A stretch of DNA of 64,000 nt from Sipunculus nudus. Lineage: Eukaryota > Annelida > Sipuncula > Golfingiida > Sipunculidae. The notes below the pieces were generated by a model. It worked only from the letters and a program-made list of their open reading frames with translations, made no database searches and was not told the origin of the DNA. The position numbers and the translations under genes were made by a program. Within the stretch, counting starts at the first letter, position 1. Each line of letters starts with the position of its first letter. The stretch is from positions 235,001-299,000 of the forward strand of contig JAPPUL010000084.1 in NCBI GenBank assembly GCA_026874595.1. The letters are read 5' to 3'. Shown here piece by piece: positions 45,220 to 54,256 of this stretch.

Positions 45220-45970
45220 TAGTTCGCTCCCACAAAAAGGTAGCTATATGTTTTGTTGGTAAATTAATCTCCTGCTTTTTTAAAGCCCCATCTATGTTTA
45301 AAAGACATCCACTTTCACTGCCAAGAACTACATCAGCTTTCGACTTTAAGGCATTCGTAACTTTATCATTAACCATAACTCCTGATATTTCAGGATGCTT
45401 TACAGAAAAAGTCCCGCCAAAACCACAACATTCATTTTCTTTCTCCATCTCGACTAATTCTACATTCTTTAATTGTCTTAAAAGTCTTTTAGGCTCCTTT
45501 CCTATATTCATAACTCGCATAGCCTGGCAAGAACTATGCCATACAGCACGTATTGGACTACCTTTGTCTTCTAACTTCACTTTTAAACAATGTACTAGAA
45601 ACTCGCTAAGCTCATAAACCCTTGAGGCAAACTCTTTTACTTCTTTTAAATAAGGATCATCTTCAAAAAGCTTTAAAGAATACATCTTTAACATAGAGCC
45701 ACAAGAGGCTGAGGGTACAACAACAGGATAGTCTTTATTAAATAGTTTTATTTGTTTCTTTATAACCGCCTTAGCATCACTCCAATATCCTGCATTAAAG
45801 GCAGGTTGGCTACAACATGTTTGACTTTTGGGGTAAATAACCTTTACTGACTCTTTCTCCAGAAGGTTGATTGCTGATAGGCCTGTTTTAGGATATAGTA
45901 GATTAACAAGGCAGGTACTATAAAAGTATACTGCTTTTGGTTTTTGTGGGTAGCTTCTTTCTATTGGCAT
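45212..45970 (-). CDS. lutA: Lactate utilization protein A (CCG-domain Fe-S protein)
   Basis: The 252-residue protein has two cysteine-rich CCG domains: CLVNLLYPKTGLSAINLLEK through SQTCCSQPAFNAGYW, and WHSSCQAMRVM through ENECCGFGGTFSVKHPEISGVMVNDK. These bind non-cubane Fe-S clusters as in heterodisulfide reductases. It is the first gene of the lutABC operon, and a perfect 24-bp palindrome lies just upstream of its ribosome-binding site (TAGGAG). Confidence 0.95.
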   Translation of the reverse strand: MPIERSYPQKPKAVYFYSTCLVNLLYPKTGLSAINLLEKESVKVIYPKSQTCCSQPAFNAGYWSDAKAVIKKQIKLFNKDYPVVVPSASCGSMLKMYSLKLFEDDPYLKEVKEFASRVYELSEFLVHCLKVKLEDKGSPIRAVWHSSCQAMRVMNIGKEPKRLLRQLKNVELVEMEKENECCGFGGTFSVKHPEISGVMVNDKVTNALKSKADVVLGSESGCLLNIDGALKKQEINLPTKHIATFLWERTNG

Positions 45971-45986
45971 AGACTTATTACTCCTA

Positions 45987-46010
45987 TAATAATATACTAA
46001 TATATTATTA
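45987..46010 (-). promoter_or_regulatory. Perfect 24-bp palindrome at the lutA start, possible operator
   Basis: The 10-bp arms TAATAATATA (45987-45996) and TATATTATTA (46001-46010) flank CTAA. It begins 16 bases upstream of the lutA ATG. A GntR-type LutR/LldR operator would be expected for lut genes, but no regulator gene lies nearby, and AT-rich palindromes of this size can arise by chance. Confidence 0.42.
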
Positions 46011-46024
46011 TTTATTAGCCATAT

Positions 46025-46063
46025 ATTAATAAGTCTTGCTAAATCTTAGTAATGGTATTCTAA
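46025..46063 (-). repeat. 39-bp direct repeat, copy 1 (downstream of ankyrin gene A)
   Basis: The 39 bases starting ATTAATAAGTCTTGCTAAAT recur at 47191-47229, each just downstream of an ankyrin gene on the minus strand. They mark the 3' edges of a duplicated unit. Confidence 0.9.
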
Positions 46064-46071
46064 GAACACTA

Positions 46072-47111
46072 TTAACGTTTTGCTCCTTTTGATTTTAGTA
46101 GTTTAACTATGCCATTATGTCTTGCCACGAGGGCTTTAGATGCTTTAGATAAAGGAGTGCCCCTGTTCTTCGTTGACATGCTCATCGCTGAATCAAGGAC
46201 CAGGAGGGCCTGAGATAAAGGAGTGTCGCCCCAATCATTCTTTGCATTAACATCTGCCCCTTTTTCTATTAATAGTTTAACCACATCATTATGCCTGTTC
46301 AAAGCAGCTGCATGTAAAGGAGTTCCGCCCCATTTAGTCTTTGCATTAATTTAGTCTTTGCATTAACATCTGCTCCATTTTCTATTAATAGCTTAACTAC
46401 TTCTTTATGTCCCTTAAGGGCAGCCACATGTAACGGAGTTGCCTCTAAAATACTATCCCTTGCATTAACAGATGCTCCTTTCTCTATTAATAGTTTAACC
46501 ACATCTTTATAACCTTTAAAAGTAGCTCTATGCAAAGGAGTAATACCTTTTTTATCCCTTGCATTAACAGATGCTCCTTTCTCTATTAATAGTTTAACCA
46601 CATCTTTATGGCCCGAAAAAGCAGCCACAAATAAAGGGGTTCTACCTTTTTTATTCCTTGCATTAACAGATGCTCCTTTTTCTATTAATAGTTTGGTCAC
46701 ATCTTTATGGCCCCCATAAGCTGCCATACTTAAAGGAGTTGTGCCAAATATAATATCCCTTGCATTAACTTCTGCACCGCTTTTTAGTAATAGCTTAGCT
46801 ACCTCTTTATGACCTTGAACAACAGCCACATGTAAAGGGATTATACCATATTCATCTCTTGCATTAACTTCTGCTCCGCTTTTTAGTAATACCTTAATCT
46901 TATCTTTATAACCTGCATTAGCAGCAAAATGTAAAGGAGTCCAACCTTCTTTATCCCTTGCATTAACTTCTGACCCTTTTTCTGATAAGTTTTTAACTCT
47001 CTCATAATCACCATTTGAGTTTGCCTTAATAAAAGAACTATCAACACAAGCACTCAAATATACAGAGAATAATAATAATATCACTATAATTAACCATATT
47101 TGCTTTTTCAT
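46072..47111 (-). pseudogene. Ankyrin-repeat lipoprotein gene A, frameshifted by a 17-bp duplication
   Basis: The frame from ATG 47111 encodes a lipoprotein signal (lipobox LSAC) and six ankyrin repeats of 33 residues. It then leaves frame near 46366 and stops at 46299. The following frame (46302-46072) carries three more ankyrin repeats ending in KGAKR. The break coincides with a 17-bp tandem duplication (46333-46366). Reading with a single unit would join both parts into one continuous ankyrin frame. The first about 70 residues are nearly identical to gene B at 47276-48712. It may be a pseudogene, a phase-variable gene or an assembly error. Confidence 0.88.
46333..46366 (-). repeat. 17-bp tandem duplication that breaks ankyrin gene A
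   Basis: TTTAGTCTTTGCATTAA occurs at 46333-46349 and 46350-46366 with no mismatch. Because 17 is not a multiple of three, it shifts the frame. Confidence 0.95.
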
Positions 47112-47190
47112 TTTAATTCCCTCTATAACAATAGATTAGTCCTAATAAAGATAACAAACGTTAAAAGATAAAACTAATTAATCTAATACT

Positions 47191-47229
47191 ATTAATAAGT
47201 CTTGCTAAATCTTAGTAATGGTATTCTAA
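47191..47229 (-). repeat. 39-bp direct repeat, copy 2 (downstream of ankyrin gene B)
   Basis: Exact counterpart of 46025-46063, lying about 47 bases after the stop of ankyrin gene B. Confidence 0.9.
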
Positions 47230-47275
47230 ATTAAAGAAGTATAAGCCAGCATTATAGACTAATATACTAACTCTA

Positions 47276-48712
47276 TTAAAGCCGAGCCCCTTTTGACTTT
47301 AGTAGGCTAGCTAGCTCTTTATGGCCTTTAGTAATAGCATAAGATAAAGGTGTTGAGCCTTCTTTATTCCTTGCATTAACATTAGCTCCTTTTTCTATTA
47401 ATACCTTAACCACTTCTTTATGGCCTTTAGAAACTGCCACATGTAAAGGAGTCCAATCATATTCACCCCTTGCATTAATGTTTGCCCCTTTGTCTATCAA
47501 CAGCTTAGCCACATTATGTCTATTTATCTCAGCAGCAAAATGTAAAGGTGTTCTACCACCATATATATCCTTTGCATTTACTTCTGCTCCGCCCTCTATT
47601 AATAGTCTAGCTACATCAGGGCTAATAGCTATATGTAAAGGAGTAAAGCCCCCCTGGGTACTCCTAACAGATGCTCCGTTCTCTAGTAATAGCTTAACCA
47701 CATCTTTATGATCTTTAAAAGTAGCTCTATGCAAAGGAGTAATACCTTTTTTATCCCTTGCATTAACATTAGCTCCTTTCTCTATTAATACCTTAACCAC
47801 TTCTTTATGGCCCGCAAAAGCTGCCATACTTAAAGGAGTATCACCATATTTAATATCCTTTGCATTTACTTCTGCTCCGTTCTCTATTAATAGCTTAACC
47901 ACATCTTTATGATCTTTAAAAGTAGCTTTATGTAAAGGGGTCATACCTTTTTTATCCCTTGCATTAACATTAGCTCCTTTTTCTATTAATACCTTAACCA
48001 CTTCTTTATGGCCCGCAAAAGCTGCCACAAATAAAGGGGTTCTACCTTTTTTATTCCTTACATTAACATTAGCTCCTTTTTCTATTAATAGCTTAACCAC
48101 GTCTCCATGCCCGTTCAAAGCTGCCATACTTAAAGGAGTTGTCCCATATTTAATATCCCTTGCATTAGTATATGCTCCGCTTTTTAGTAATAACTTAACC
48201 ACGTCTCCATGCCCGTTCAAAGCTCCCATATATAAAGGAGTCCTGCTCTTTACATCCCTTACATTAACCTCTGCTCCATTTTCTAGTAATAGCTTAGTCA
48301 CATCTTTATAGCCTTGAACAACAGCCACATGTAAAGGAGTAAAGCCATATTTAATATCCCTTGCATTAACTTCTGCTCCGCTTTTTAGTAATAGCTTAAC
48401 CACGTCTCCATGCCCGTTCATAACAGCCCCATGTAAAGGAGTATCACCATTTGCATTCCTTGCATTAACTTCTGCTCCGCTTTTTAGTAATACCTTAATC
48501 TTATCTTTATAACCTGCATAAGCAGCAAAATGTAAAGGAGTCCAACCTTCTTTATCCCTTGCATTAACTTCTGACCCTTTTTCTGATAAGTTTTTAACTC
48601 TCTCATAATCACCATTTGAGTTTGCCTTAATAAAAGAACTATCAACACAAGCACTCAAATATACAGAGAATAATAATAATATCACTATAATTAACCATAT
48701 TTGTTTTTTCAT
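47276..48712 (-). CDS. Ankyrin-repeat lipoprotein B
   Basis: The 478-residue product has signal MKKQIWLIIVILLLFSVYLSAC (Cys22 lipobox) and 13 ankyrin repeats recognisable by their TPL motifs, filling residues 35-475. There are no enzymatic domains. It is probably anchored in the envelope and mediates protein contacts. Repeats 6-7 and 8-9 form a nearly identical two-repeat (about 198-bp) block (AAFAGHKEVVKVLIEKGANVN followed by TPLH(K/R)ATFKDHKDVVKLL), a sign of recent internal duplication. It is the intact paralogue of gene A. Confidence 0.93.
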   Translation of the reverse strand: MKKQIWLIIVILLLFSVYLSACVDSSFIKANSNGDYERVKNLSEKGSEVNARDKEGWTPLHFAAYAGYKDKIKVLLKSGAEVNARNANGDTPLHGAVMNGHGDVVKLLLKSGAEVNARDIKYGFTPLHVAVVQGYKDVTKLLLENGAEVNVRDVKSRTPLYMGALNGHGDVVKLLLKSGAYTNARDIKYGTTPLSMAALNGHGDVVKLLIEKGANVNVRNKKGRTPLFVAAFAGHKEVVKVLIEKGANVNARDKKGMTPLHKATFKDHKDVVKLLIENGAEVNAKDIKYGDTPLSMAAFAGHKEVVKVLIEKGANVNARDKKGITPLHRATFKDHKDVVKLLLENGASVRSTQGGFTPLHIAISPDVARLLIEGGAEVNAKDIYGGRTPLHFAAEINRHNVAKLLIDKGANINARGEYDWTPLHVAVSKGHKEVVKVLIEKGANVNARNKEGSTPLSYAITKGHKELASLLKSKGARL

Positions 48713-49019
48713 TTTATTCTCCTCGCTTTAATCTCCTCTTTACTCTTCTCTCTAATTATACATACATTAGTTTGCATTTAGTTTTTATTTTATAACTGTC
48801 TATTCATTGTATTGGATAGCATTAAATGTATATTATTAATACTATTAAAGCAGTTTATAATTAGATATGCTGTAATTTTTAAAAAGGTAATTAGCTTTTT
48901 AATGCTTAGTGGATTATTATAAGTTAGTGGATTATTATAATATGATACCTTATTTAACTATTAGTGAGGAAGCAATGTTAGAACTATAGAGTAATAAGAT
49001 AAGGAAAGAATCGAAGAAT
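48713..49019. other. Divergent intergenic spacer with an 18-bp tandem repeat
   Basis: These 307 bases separate ankyrin gene B from the NtrC-type regulator and show no gene. TTAGTGGATTATTATAA(G/T) occurs at 48906-48923 and 48924-48941. The rest is AT-rich with no promoter I can assign. Confidence 0.7.
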
Positions 49020-50399
49020 ATGACAAAGAATGTTTTAGTGATAGATGACGATTATAAGATAAGATTGTTGATAAGGAGTATTCTTGAACAGGAGACAAAA
49101 GAGTACAAAGTTTACGAGGCTGCTAATTGGCAAAATACATTAAAGCTCTTAAAGAAACTAAAAATAGATGTAGTTTTATTAGATGTATGCCTGCCTCAAA
49201 CAAGTGGTATAGAGATATTAAGGATGCTAAAGGATGAGCACAAATTTATAGAGGTTATACTAATATCTGGTTATGGGACTATAGATTTAGCAGTAAAGAG
49301 TATTAAAGAGGGAGCTTTTGATTTTATTAGTAAACCATTTAGCAATGAAAAGCTTTTAACTATTTTAGCTAATGCCTTTAAGTTAAAGGCGCTTAAGGAG
49401 GAGAATCATTTCTTGAAGGGGAAGGTAGAAGAGGAGCGTATAGATTTTATAGGTAATGGCAAAGCTATACAAGATATAAATGAGCAATTAGAGCAAGCCT
49501 CAAAAACAGACGCTTGGATATTCATAAGCGGTGAAAGCGGGACAGGAAAGGAAGTGGCAGCACAACGGATACACTACAATTCAAAGCGCTGGCAAAAGCC
49601 GTTTATAAAGTTGAATTGTGCATCATTTAATGACGAACTAATAGAGAGTGAATTATTTGGTCATGAGAAGGGAGCATTTACAGGAGCAATAAGCACAAAG
49701 AAAGGGCAACTTGAGCTTGCAAATGAAGGGACGTTATTCTTAGATGAAGTAACGGATATAAGTTTAAGTACGCAAGCAAAGTTGCTTAGAATCTTACAAG
49801 ACATGGAGCTAAAGCCTCTTGGAGGGACAAAAAGCCTAAGAATAGATATAAGGGTAATATCTTCAACAAGTAAGGATATAGCTGAGGAGATAAAACGAGG
49901 AACTTTCAGAGAGGATTTATATTACCGACTAAACGTAATACCAATCCAGATGCCAAAGTTAAAAGATCGTAAAACAGATATAATACCTCTAATGGAATAT
50001 TACTTAAAAGTGTTTGCCAAACAAAATAATGTAAAACCGAAGATATTGAAAAAAAGCGCAATAGATATACTTGAAAGACATAGTTGGAAAGGTAATGTGC
50101 GAGAGTTAAAAAACCTAGCACAAAGGCTTTCTATATTGATAGAGAGCGAAGATATATATGGAGAGGCGATAAAGTTGAATATACTAATGCCGCAAGAGAA
50201 GTTACAAGAAAGCATATCAGATCCGTATGAACAAAAGACATTAAAGGAAGCAAAGGAAGCGTTTGAAAGGCTTTATCTTTATAAGAAATTAAAAGATAAT
50301 GGTATGAATATATCAAAAACGGCAAATAATCTGTGCATTGAACGAAGTAATCTGCATAAGAAAATAAAGAAATATAATCTAGAAAATATAAAGATATAG
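49020..50399 (+). CDS. NtrC-family sigma-54-dependent response regulator
   Basis: The 459-residue regulator has a receiver domain (residues 1-120; acidic pocket D9-D11, phosphoacceptor D55 in LLDVCLPQ, Lys in ISKPF), an AAA+ domain (140-380) with Walker A GESGTGKE and the sigma-54 contact loop GAFTGA in HEKGAFTGAIS, and a C-terminal Fis-type HTH (ISKTANNLCIERSNLHKKIKKY). It activates RpoN-dependent promoters after phosphorylation. rpoN lies at 59422. No cognate kinase is adjacent. Only 37 bases separate it from the phosphoglucomutase gene. Confidence 0.95.
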   Translation: MTKNVLVIDDDYKIRLLIRSILEQETKEYKVYEAANWQNTLKLLKKLKIDVVLLDVCLPQTSGIEILRMLKDEHKFIEVILISGYGTIDLAVKSIKEGAFDFISKPFSNEKLLTILANAFKLKALKEENHFLKGKVEEERIDFIGNGKAIQDINEQLEQASKTDAWIFISGESGTGKEVAAQRIHYNSKRWQKPFIKLNCASFNDELIESELFGHEKGAFTGAISTKKGQLELANEGTLFLDEVTDISLSTQAKLLRILQDMELKPLGGTKSLRIDIRVISSTSKDIAEEIKRGTFREDLYYRLNVIPIQMPKLKDRKTDIIPLMEYYLKVFAKQNNVKPKILKKSAIDILERHSWKGNVRELKNLAQRLSILIESEDIYGEAIKLNILMPQEKLQESISDPYEQKTLKEAKEAFERLYLYKKLKDNGMNISKTANNLCIERSNLHKKIKKYNLENIKI

Positions 50400-50436
50400 A
50401 GAATGTAGAAAAATATAGGAAGGGGGAACGCTTGAA

Positions 50437-52209
50437 ATGCTACCAGAAGAGGTCCAAAAGAGATTAGAAGAATGGCTTAAATATGACGACTTTACTAAAC
50501 TAGAACTTCAAAAACTCTTAGAAGAAAATAATGAAAAAGAACTAATAGACAGATTTTATAAAGAGCTTGAATTTGGAACTGGCGGTTTACGTGGTATTAT
50601 GGGGATGGGAACAAACCGTATGAATATATATACGGTAGGAGGAGTTGCGCAAGGGATAGCGAATTATATTGCAAAAGAGTCAGGGGATATAAAAGGGTGC
50701 AAGGTGGTTATAGCCTATGACTCACGACACAACTCAAGAGAATTTGCCTTAAGGTCGGCACAAATATTTGCATCAAATGGTCTAAAGGTATATGTGTTTA
50801 AAGAGTTAACACCAACACCGATACTATCGTATGGGATAAGGGACTTAGGAGCTCATGCAGGAGTTATGGTAACAGCGAGTCACAATCCGCCAGAGTATAA
50901 TGGTTATAAAGTATATTATACTGATGGGGCACAAGTCTTATCCCCTCACGATATAGGGATAATAGAAGAGGTAAAGAAGATAAGGCGCCTTGATGATATA
51001 AAAGTATTGTCAGAAGAAGCGTGCATGGAAAAGGGATTAATTGAGTATTTGGATTCAAGTTATAATGCAGGATATTATAAAAAGGTGTGGAGGATGTCGT
51101 TAAATGGAGCTGATCTTAAGGATGTACTTGAGAATGATGTAAGTGTGGTATTTACTCCATTACATGGGGCATCGAATATAGCAATGCAAGAGACACTAAG
51201 CGGGTTTGGGTTAAGGAATTTGTATGTAGTAAAAGAACAAGAGCAACCGGATGGAGATTTTCCGACAGTAGAATATCCGAATCCTGAGGAAGGGGCGGCA
51301 TTATCGATGGGAATAAGTCTTGGAAAGGAGAAGGGAGCAGACATAGTACTTGCCTCAGATCCTGATGGTGATAGGCTAGGGGTTGCGGTAAACGCTGGGG
51401 AGGGTGATTTCAAACTACTAAACGGGAATCAATTTGGAATAATATGCGTATACTATATCTTGAGTGAACAAAAGCGGCAAGGTCAGCTTAAATCGAATGG
51501 GTTGATATTAAAGACAGTAGTAACAACGCCAATTATTGATGTAATATGTAAGGATTTTGGGATATATGTAGAAGATGTTTTGACCGGTTTTAAATATATA
51601 GCACAGCGCGTATATGAGTATCATGACATAGGCAAAAGAGAGGAACGTGAGTTTATCTTTGGTTTTGAGGAGAGTTACGGCTATAATTTTGGAGATTTTG
51701 TAAGAGATAAAGATTCTATAATGGCAGGTTTACTTGCTGTTGAGATAACGGCTTATTGTAAAAAGAAAGGACAGACCTTACTTGATTATTTAGATATAAT
51801 ATACAAGCGCTATGGATATTATTTTGAGAGTCAAAAGTCGCTAACGCTAAAAGGGAAAGAGGGGCTAGAAAAGATAAATAAGATAATGGGTGTTTTTCGG
51901 GATAGGCCACCTAAGATGTTAATAGATTGTGAGCTTATTAAGATACGGGATATAAAGAATAGTAAACTAGTTGATCTAAAAATGGGAGAGGAAAAGGAAA
52001 TAAGATTGCCGAAGAGCAATGTATTAAGTTTTTATTATGATAATGGGTTTGAGCTGACGCTAAGACCAAGTGGTACGGAGCCAAAGCTAAAATTGTATTT
52101 TAGTTATAAAAGGAAAGGAGAAGATTTAGAGTGTGTAAAAAGCGAAGTAGAGGAGAAGATACGAGAATATAGTGAAGAAATTATGGGACTAGTAAATAAA
52201 ATAATATAA
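50437..52209 (+). CDS. Phosphoglucomutase/phosphomannomutase (alpha-D-phosphohexomutase)
   Basis: The 590-residue enzyme interconverts hexose 1- and 6-phosphates. The substrate-activation loop has GTGGLRGIMGMGTNRMN, the catalytic phosphoserine is in VTASHNPPEYNGYKVY, the Mg site is DPDGDRLGV, the sugar loop is GFEESYGY, and the phosphate loop is RPSGTEPKLKLYF. The length (about 580-590) fits the PgcA-type phosphoglucomutases. It could provide glucose 1-phosphate for the GlgC at 20291. The ribosome-binding site is AGGAAGGGGG. Confidence 0.94.
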   Translation: MLPEEVQKRLEEWLKYDDFTKLELQKLLEENNEKELIDRFYKELEFGTGGLRGIMGMGTNRMNIYTVGGVAQGIANYIAKESGDIKGCKVVIAYDSRHNSREFALRSAQIFASNGLKVYVFKELTPTPILSYGIRDLGAHAGVMVTASHNPPEYNGYKVYYTDGAQVLSPHDIGIIEEVKKIRRLDDIKVLSEEACMEKGLIEYLDSSYNAGYYKKVWRMSLNGADLKDVLENDVSVVFTPLHGASNIAMQETLSGFGLRNLYVVKEQEQPDGDFPTVEYPNPEEGAALSMGISLGKEKGADIVLASDPDGDRLGVAVNAGEGDFKLLNGNQFGIICVYYILSEQKRQGQLKSNGLILKTVVTTPIIDVICKDFGIYVEDVLTGFKYIAQRVYEYHDIGKREEREFIFGFEESYGYNFGDFVRDKDSIMAGLLAVEITAYCKKKGQTLLDYLDIIYKRYGYYFESQKSLTLKGKEGLEKINKIMGVFRDRPPKMLIDCELIKIRDIKNSKLVDLKMGEEKEIRLPKSNVLSFYYDNGFELTLRPSGTEPKLKLYFSYKRKGEDLECVKSEVEEKIREYSEEIMGLVNKII

Positions 52210-52259
52210 AACATATAAAACGCTTTGAAGATAAGATAGAGCTAGAAAGAGGCTAGAAA

Positions 52260-52913
52260 GTGGAGATAAAAAAGCAAATAAAAAAGCAAATAAAAAAGAC
52301 TAGGGAAGCAGATTTCTTCAAACAAAGCGACATACCATACTTTAATAGAGATTATAAGAAGGCAAGTTATTTATGCCGAAAAGCGCTTAGTATAAATTTT
52401 AGTTATAGGCCGGCCTATTTAAGGCTTGGAAATATATCAACAGCGATGAATGAGTACGATAAGGCATTTGGCTATTACAAACAATACATATATTTCAGTA
52501 AAGAATTAAAGGATAAAGAAGGGCTTTTAAGGGGTTACAATTTATTAGGGAACTTGCACTCAAAGAATAATAATTTAGAAGAGGCGTTAAAATATTATAA
52601 TCTATCATTATACCTGGCAAAGAAGTATAATAGGGCAGAGGCGATAAGTAATAGTTATAATAATATGGCACTTGCGTATAGGAAAAGGAAAGCTTACAAG
52701 CAAGGAGTGTATTATTATAAGCTAGCACTAAAAAATGCGTTAAAAGGACCTAAAAAGGAATTACATTTGGCGTATTATTATTTCAATATGGCAATACTTT
52801 ATAAAGAGAAAGAGAGTTATTTCGTTGCAAATATATATTTAAGGAAATTCAAGAAGATAGAAAGAGAGCTAAAAAGACAAAATATAGATTTAAAAGAGGG
52901 GATAGGATTATAG
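52260..52913 (+). CDS. TPR-repeat protein
   Basis: The 217-residue protein has no signal peptide. Residues 25-200 contain about four to five TPR units (ASYLCRKALSINFSYRPAYLRLGNISTAMN, GYNLLGNLHSKNNNLEEALKYYNLSLYLAKKY, NSYNNMALAYRKRKAYKQGVYYYKLAL). The start is GTG at 52260 with AAAGAGG upstream. The basic N-terminus (EIKKQIKKQIKK) derives from a 12-bp tandem repeat (52266-52289). It converges with folC 14 bases away. No specific role is evident. Confidence 0.7.
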   Translation: MEIKKQIKKQIKKTREADFFKQSDIPYFNRDYKKASYLCRKALSINFSYRPAYLRLGNISTAMNEYDKAFGYYKQYIYFSKELKDKEGLLRGYNLLGNLHSKNNNLEEALKYYNLSLYLAKKYNRAEAISNSYNNMALAYRKRKAYKQGVYYYKLALKNALKGPKKELHLAYYYFNMAILYKEKESYFVANIYLRKFKKIERELKRQNIDLKEGIGL

Positions 52914-52927
52914 AACTTAGCTTAGAT

Positions 52928-54256
52928 TTAATATTTAGCTTGAAAATAATCTAAAGCCTGCCCAACGAGATAAAAAGAGCCAGTAATAACCAAAAGGTCA
53001 TCTTTTTGCAAAAATTGTTTAGCGAAGAAAAAAGCGTTAATAAAAGAGTTTTTGAATATGGTATTGTTGTGAATAGATTTGGTAAAAGAAAATATTTGTT
53101 TAGAAATATCTTTTTTGAAAGATGCCTTAAGAGGACAAATAATAATCAAGTCAAAAAAGGGGATAAGAATACGGATAATGGCTTTAAAATCCTTGCCATA
53201 ATTAATAGAGATAATAAGGACTTTGTAATTAGAGTGCTTGAAATGTAATTTAAGATTTAAGAAAAGGGCTTTAATAGCATGTGGGTTATGCGCGCCATCG
53301 ACAATGGTATGGCATATATTTTTGAAGTATTGGAAACGGGCCTTTAGGGATAAATTTTGCAAGGAAAGATTAATATGTTCAAAATGGAAATCTAACTTAA
53401 GAAGATATAAAGCTTGAATGGCAAGAGAAATGTTTAGGGATTGATGTAGAGGGATTAAGTTAGAAAAGATGTTAGCCTGTGGATGTAGGTTTGAGAATAG
53501 GTCGAAGGAGAAAAATTTGGAATTGTTTTTTAAACGTTTAAAGTTCTTAATATAGAAATCTTTGTTATAAGCGATGATCCTAGCTGCCTTTTGGCTGACA
53601 GCGGTTTTAGTAATTAGAGATAAAACACTATGCCTTTGTTTTCCGATAAGAACGATATTAGATTTTTTGATAATGCCAGCTTTCTCAGAAGCAATATCAT
53701 AGATGGAATTACCTAAAGAGCTGGTATGGTCGTAATCGATGGTATTAATGACAGAGAGTTTATCGGAAGCGAAGTTGGTACTATCAAGTCGTCCCCCAAG
53801 ACCTGTTTCTAAGATAACATATTTGCAATTGGCTAAAGAGAAAGCGGCAAGAGCGATAATGGTAATAAGTTCAAAGAAAGAGGGTTTAGAAAACAGGTTA
53901 TGATAAATGGAATAGATGTAGTTAGCAGCGTTAATAAGGAGTTCATCCGAGATATTAGAATGATTAATAAGGATGCGCTCATTTAAAGATATAAGGTGAG
54001 GGGAAGTAAAGGCGCCGACACTTAAGTTCTTTGAATGTAGAAGGGCAGACAAGATATAAGTGAAAGAGCCCTTCCCGTTGGTGCCGGCAATATGAATAAT
54101 TTTAAATTTGCGATGAGGGTTATTAAGAAGATAAAGAGCCTGGGAGACGATATTAGAAGAGAATGAAGTTTTGTAAGGGATATAATTCTTTTGTTCATAA
54201 TTGATATGAGAATAAATGAAATCGAAGAGGTGGTTAGTGTTAGTAAAGTGTCTCAT
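52928..54256 (-). CDS. folC: Bifunctional folylpolyglutamate synthase/dihydrofolate synthase
   Basis: The 442-residue Mur-ligase-family enzyme adds glutamate to (dihydro)folates. The ATP P-loop is HIAGTNGKGSFTYILSALL, followed by VGAFTSPHLISLNERI, the conserved ETGLGGRLDSTN, and the late VDGAHNPHA. It is the only minus-strand gene in the 49-62 kb stretch, overlapping nothing and converging closely on the TPR gene. The divergent spacer towards 54419 is AT-rich. Confidence 0.94.
   Translation of the reverse strand: MRHFTNTNHLFDFIYSHINYEQKNYIPYKTSFSSNIVSQALYLLNNPHRKFKIIHIAGTNGKGSFTYILSALLHSKNLSVGAFTSPHLISLNERILINHSNISDELLINAANYIYSIYHNLFSKPSFFELITIIALAAFSLANCKYVILETGLGGRLDSTNFASDKLSVINTIDYDHTSSLGNSIYDIASEKAGIIKKSNIVLIGKQRHSVLSLITKTAVSQKAARIIAYNKDFYIKNFKRLKNNSKFFSFDLFSNLHPQANIFSNLIPLHQSLNISLAIQALYLLKLDFHFEHINLSLQNLSLKARFQYFKNICHTIVDGAHNPHAIKALFLNLKLHFKHSNYKVLIISINYGKDFKAIIRILIPFFDLIIICPLKASFKKDISKQIFSFTKSIHNNTIFKNSFINAFFFAKQFLQKDDLLVITGSFYLVGQALDYFQAKY

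Noticed and set aside
46072-48712. CRISPR-like regularly spaced repeats at about 99-bp spacing
   Set aside because: The periodicity is 33 codons of ankyrin repeat in a coding frame; units are degenerate and there are no spacers or cas genes.
53006-53248. 80-codon plus-strand ORF inside folC
   Set aside because: It is antisense to the well-supported folC frame and has no recognisable motifs.
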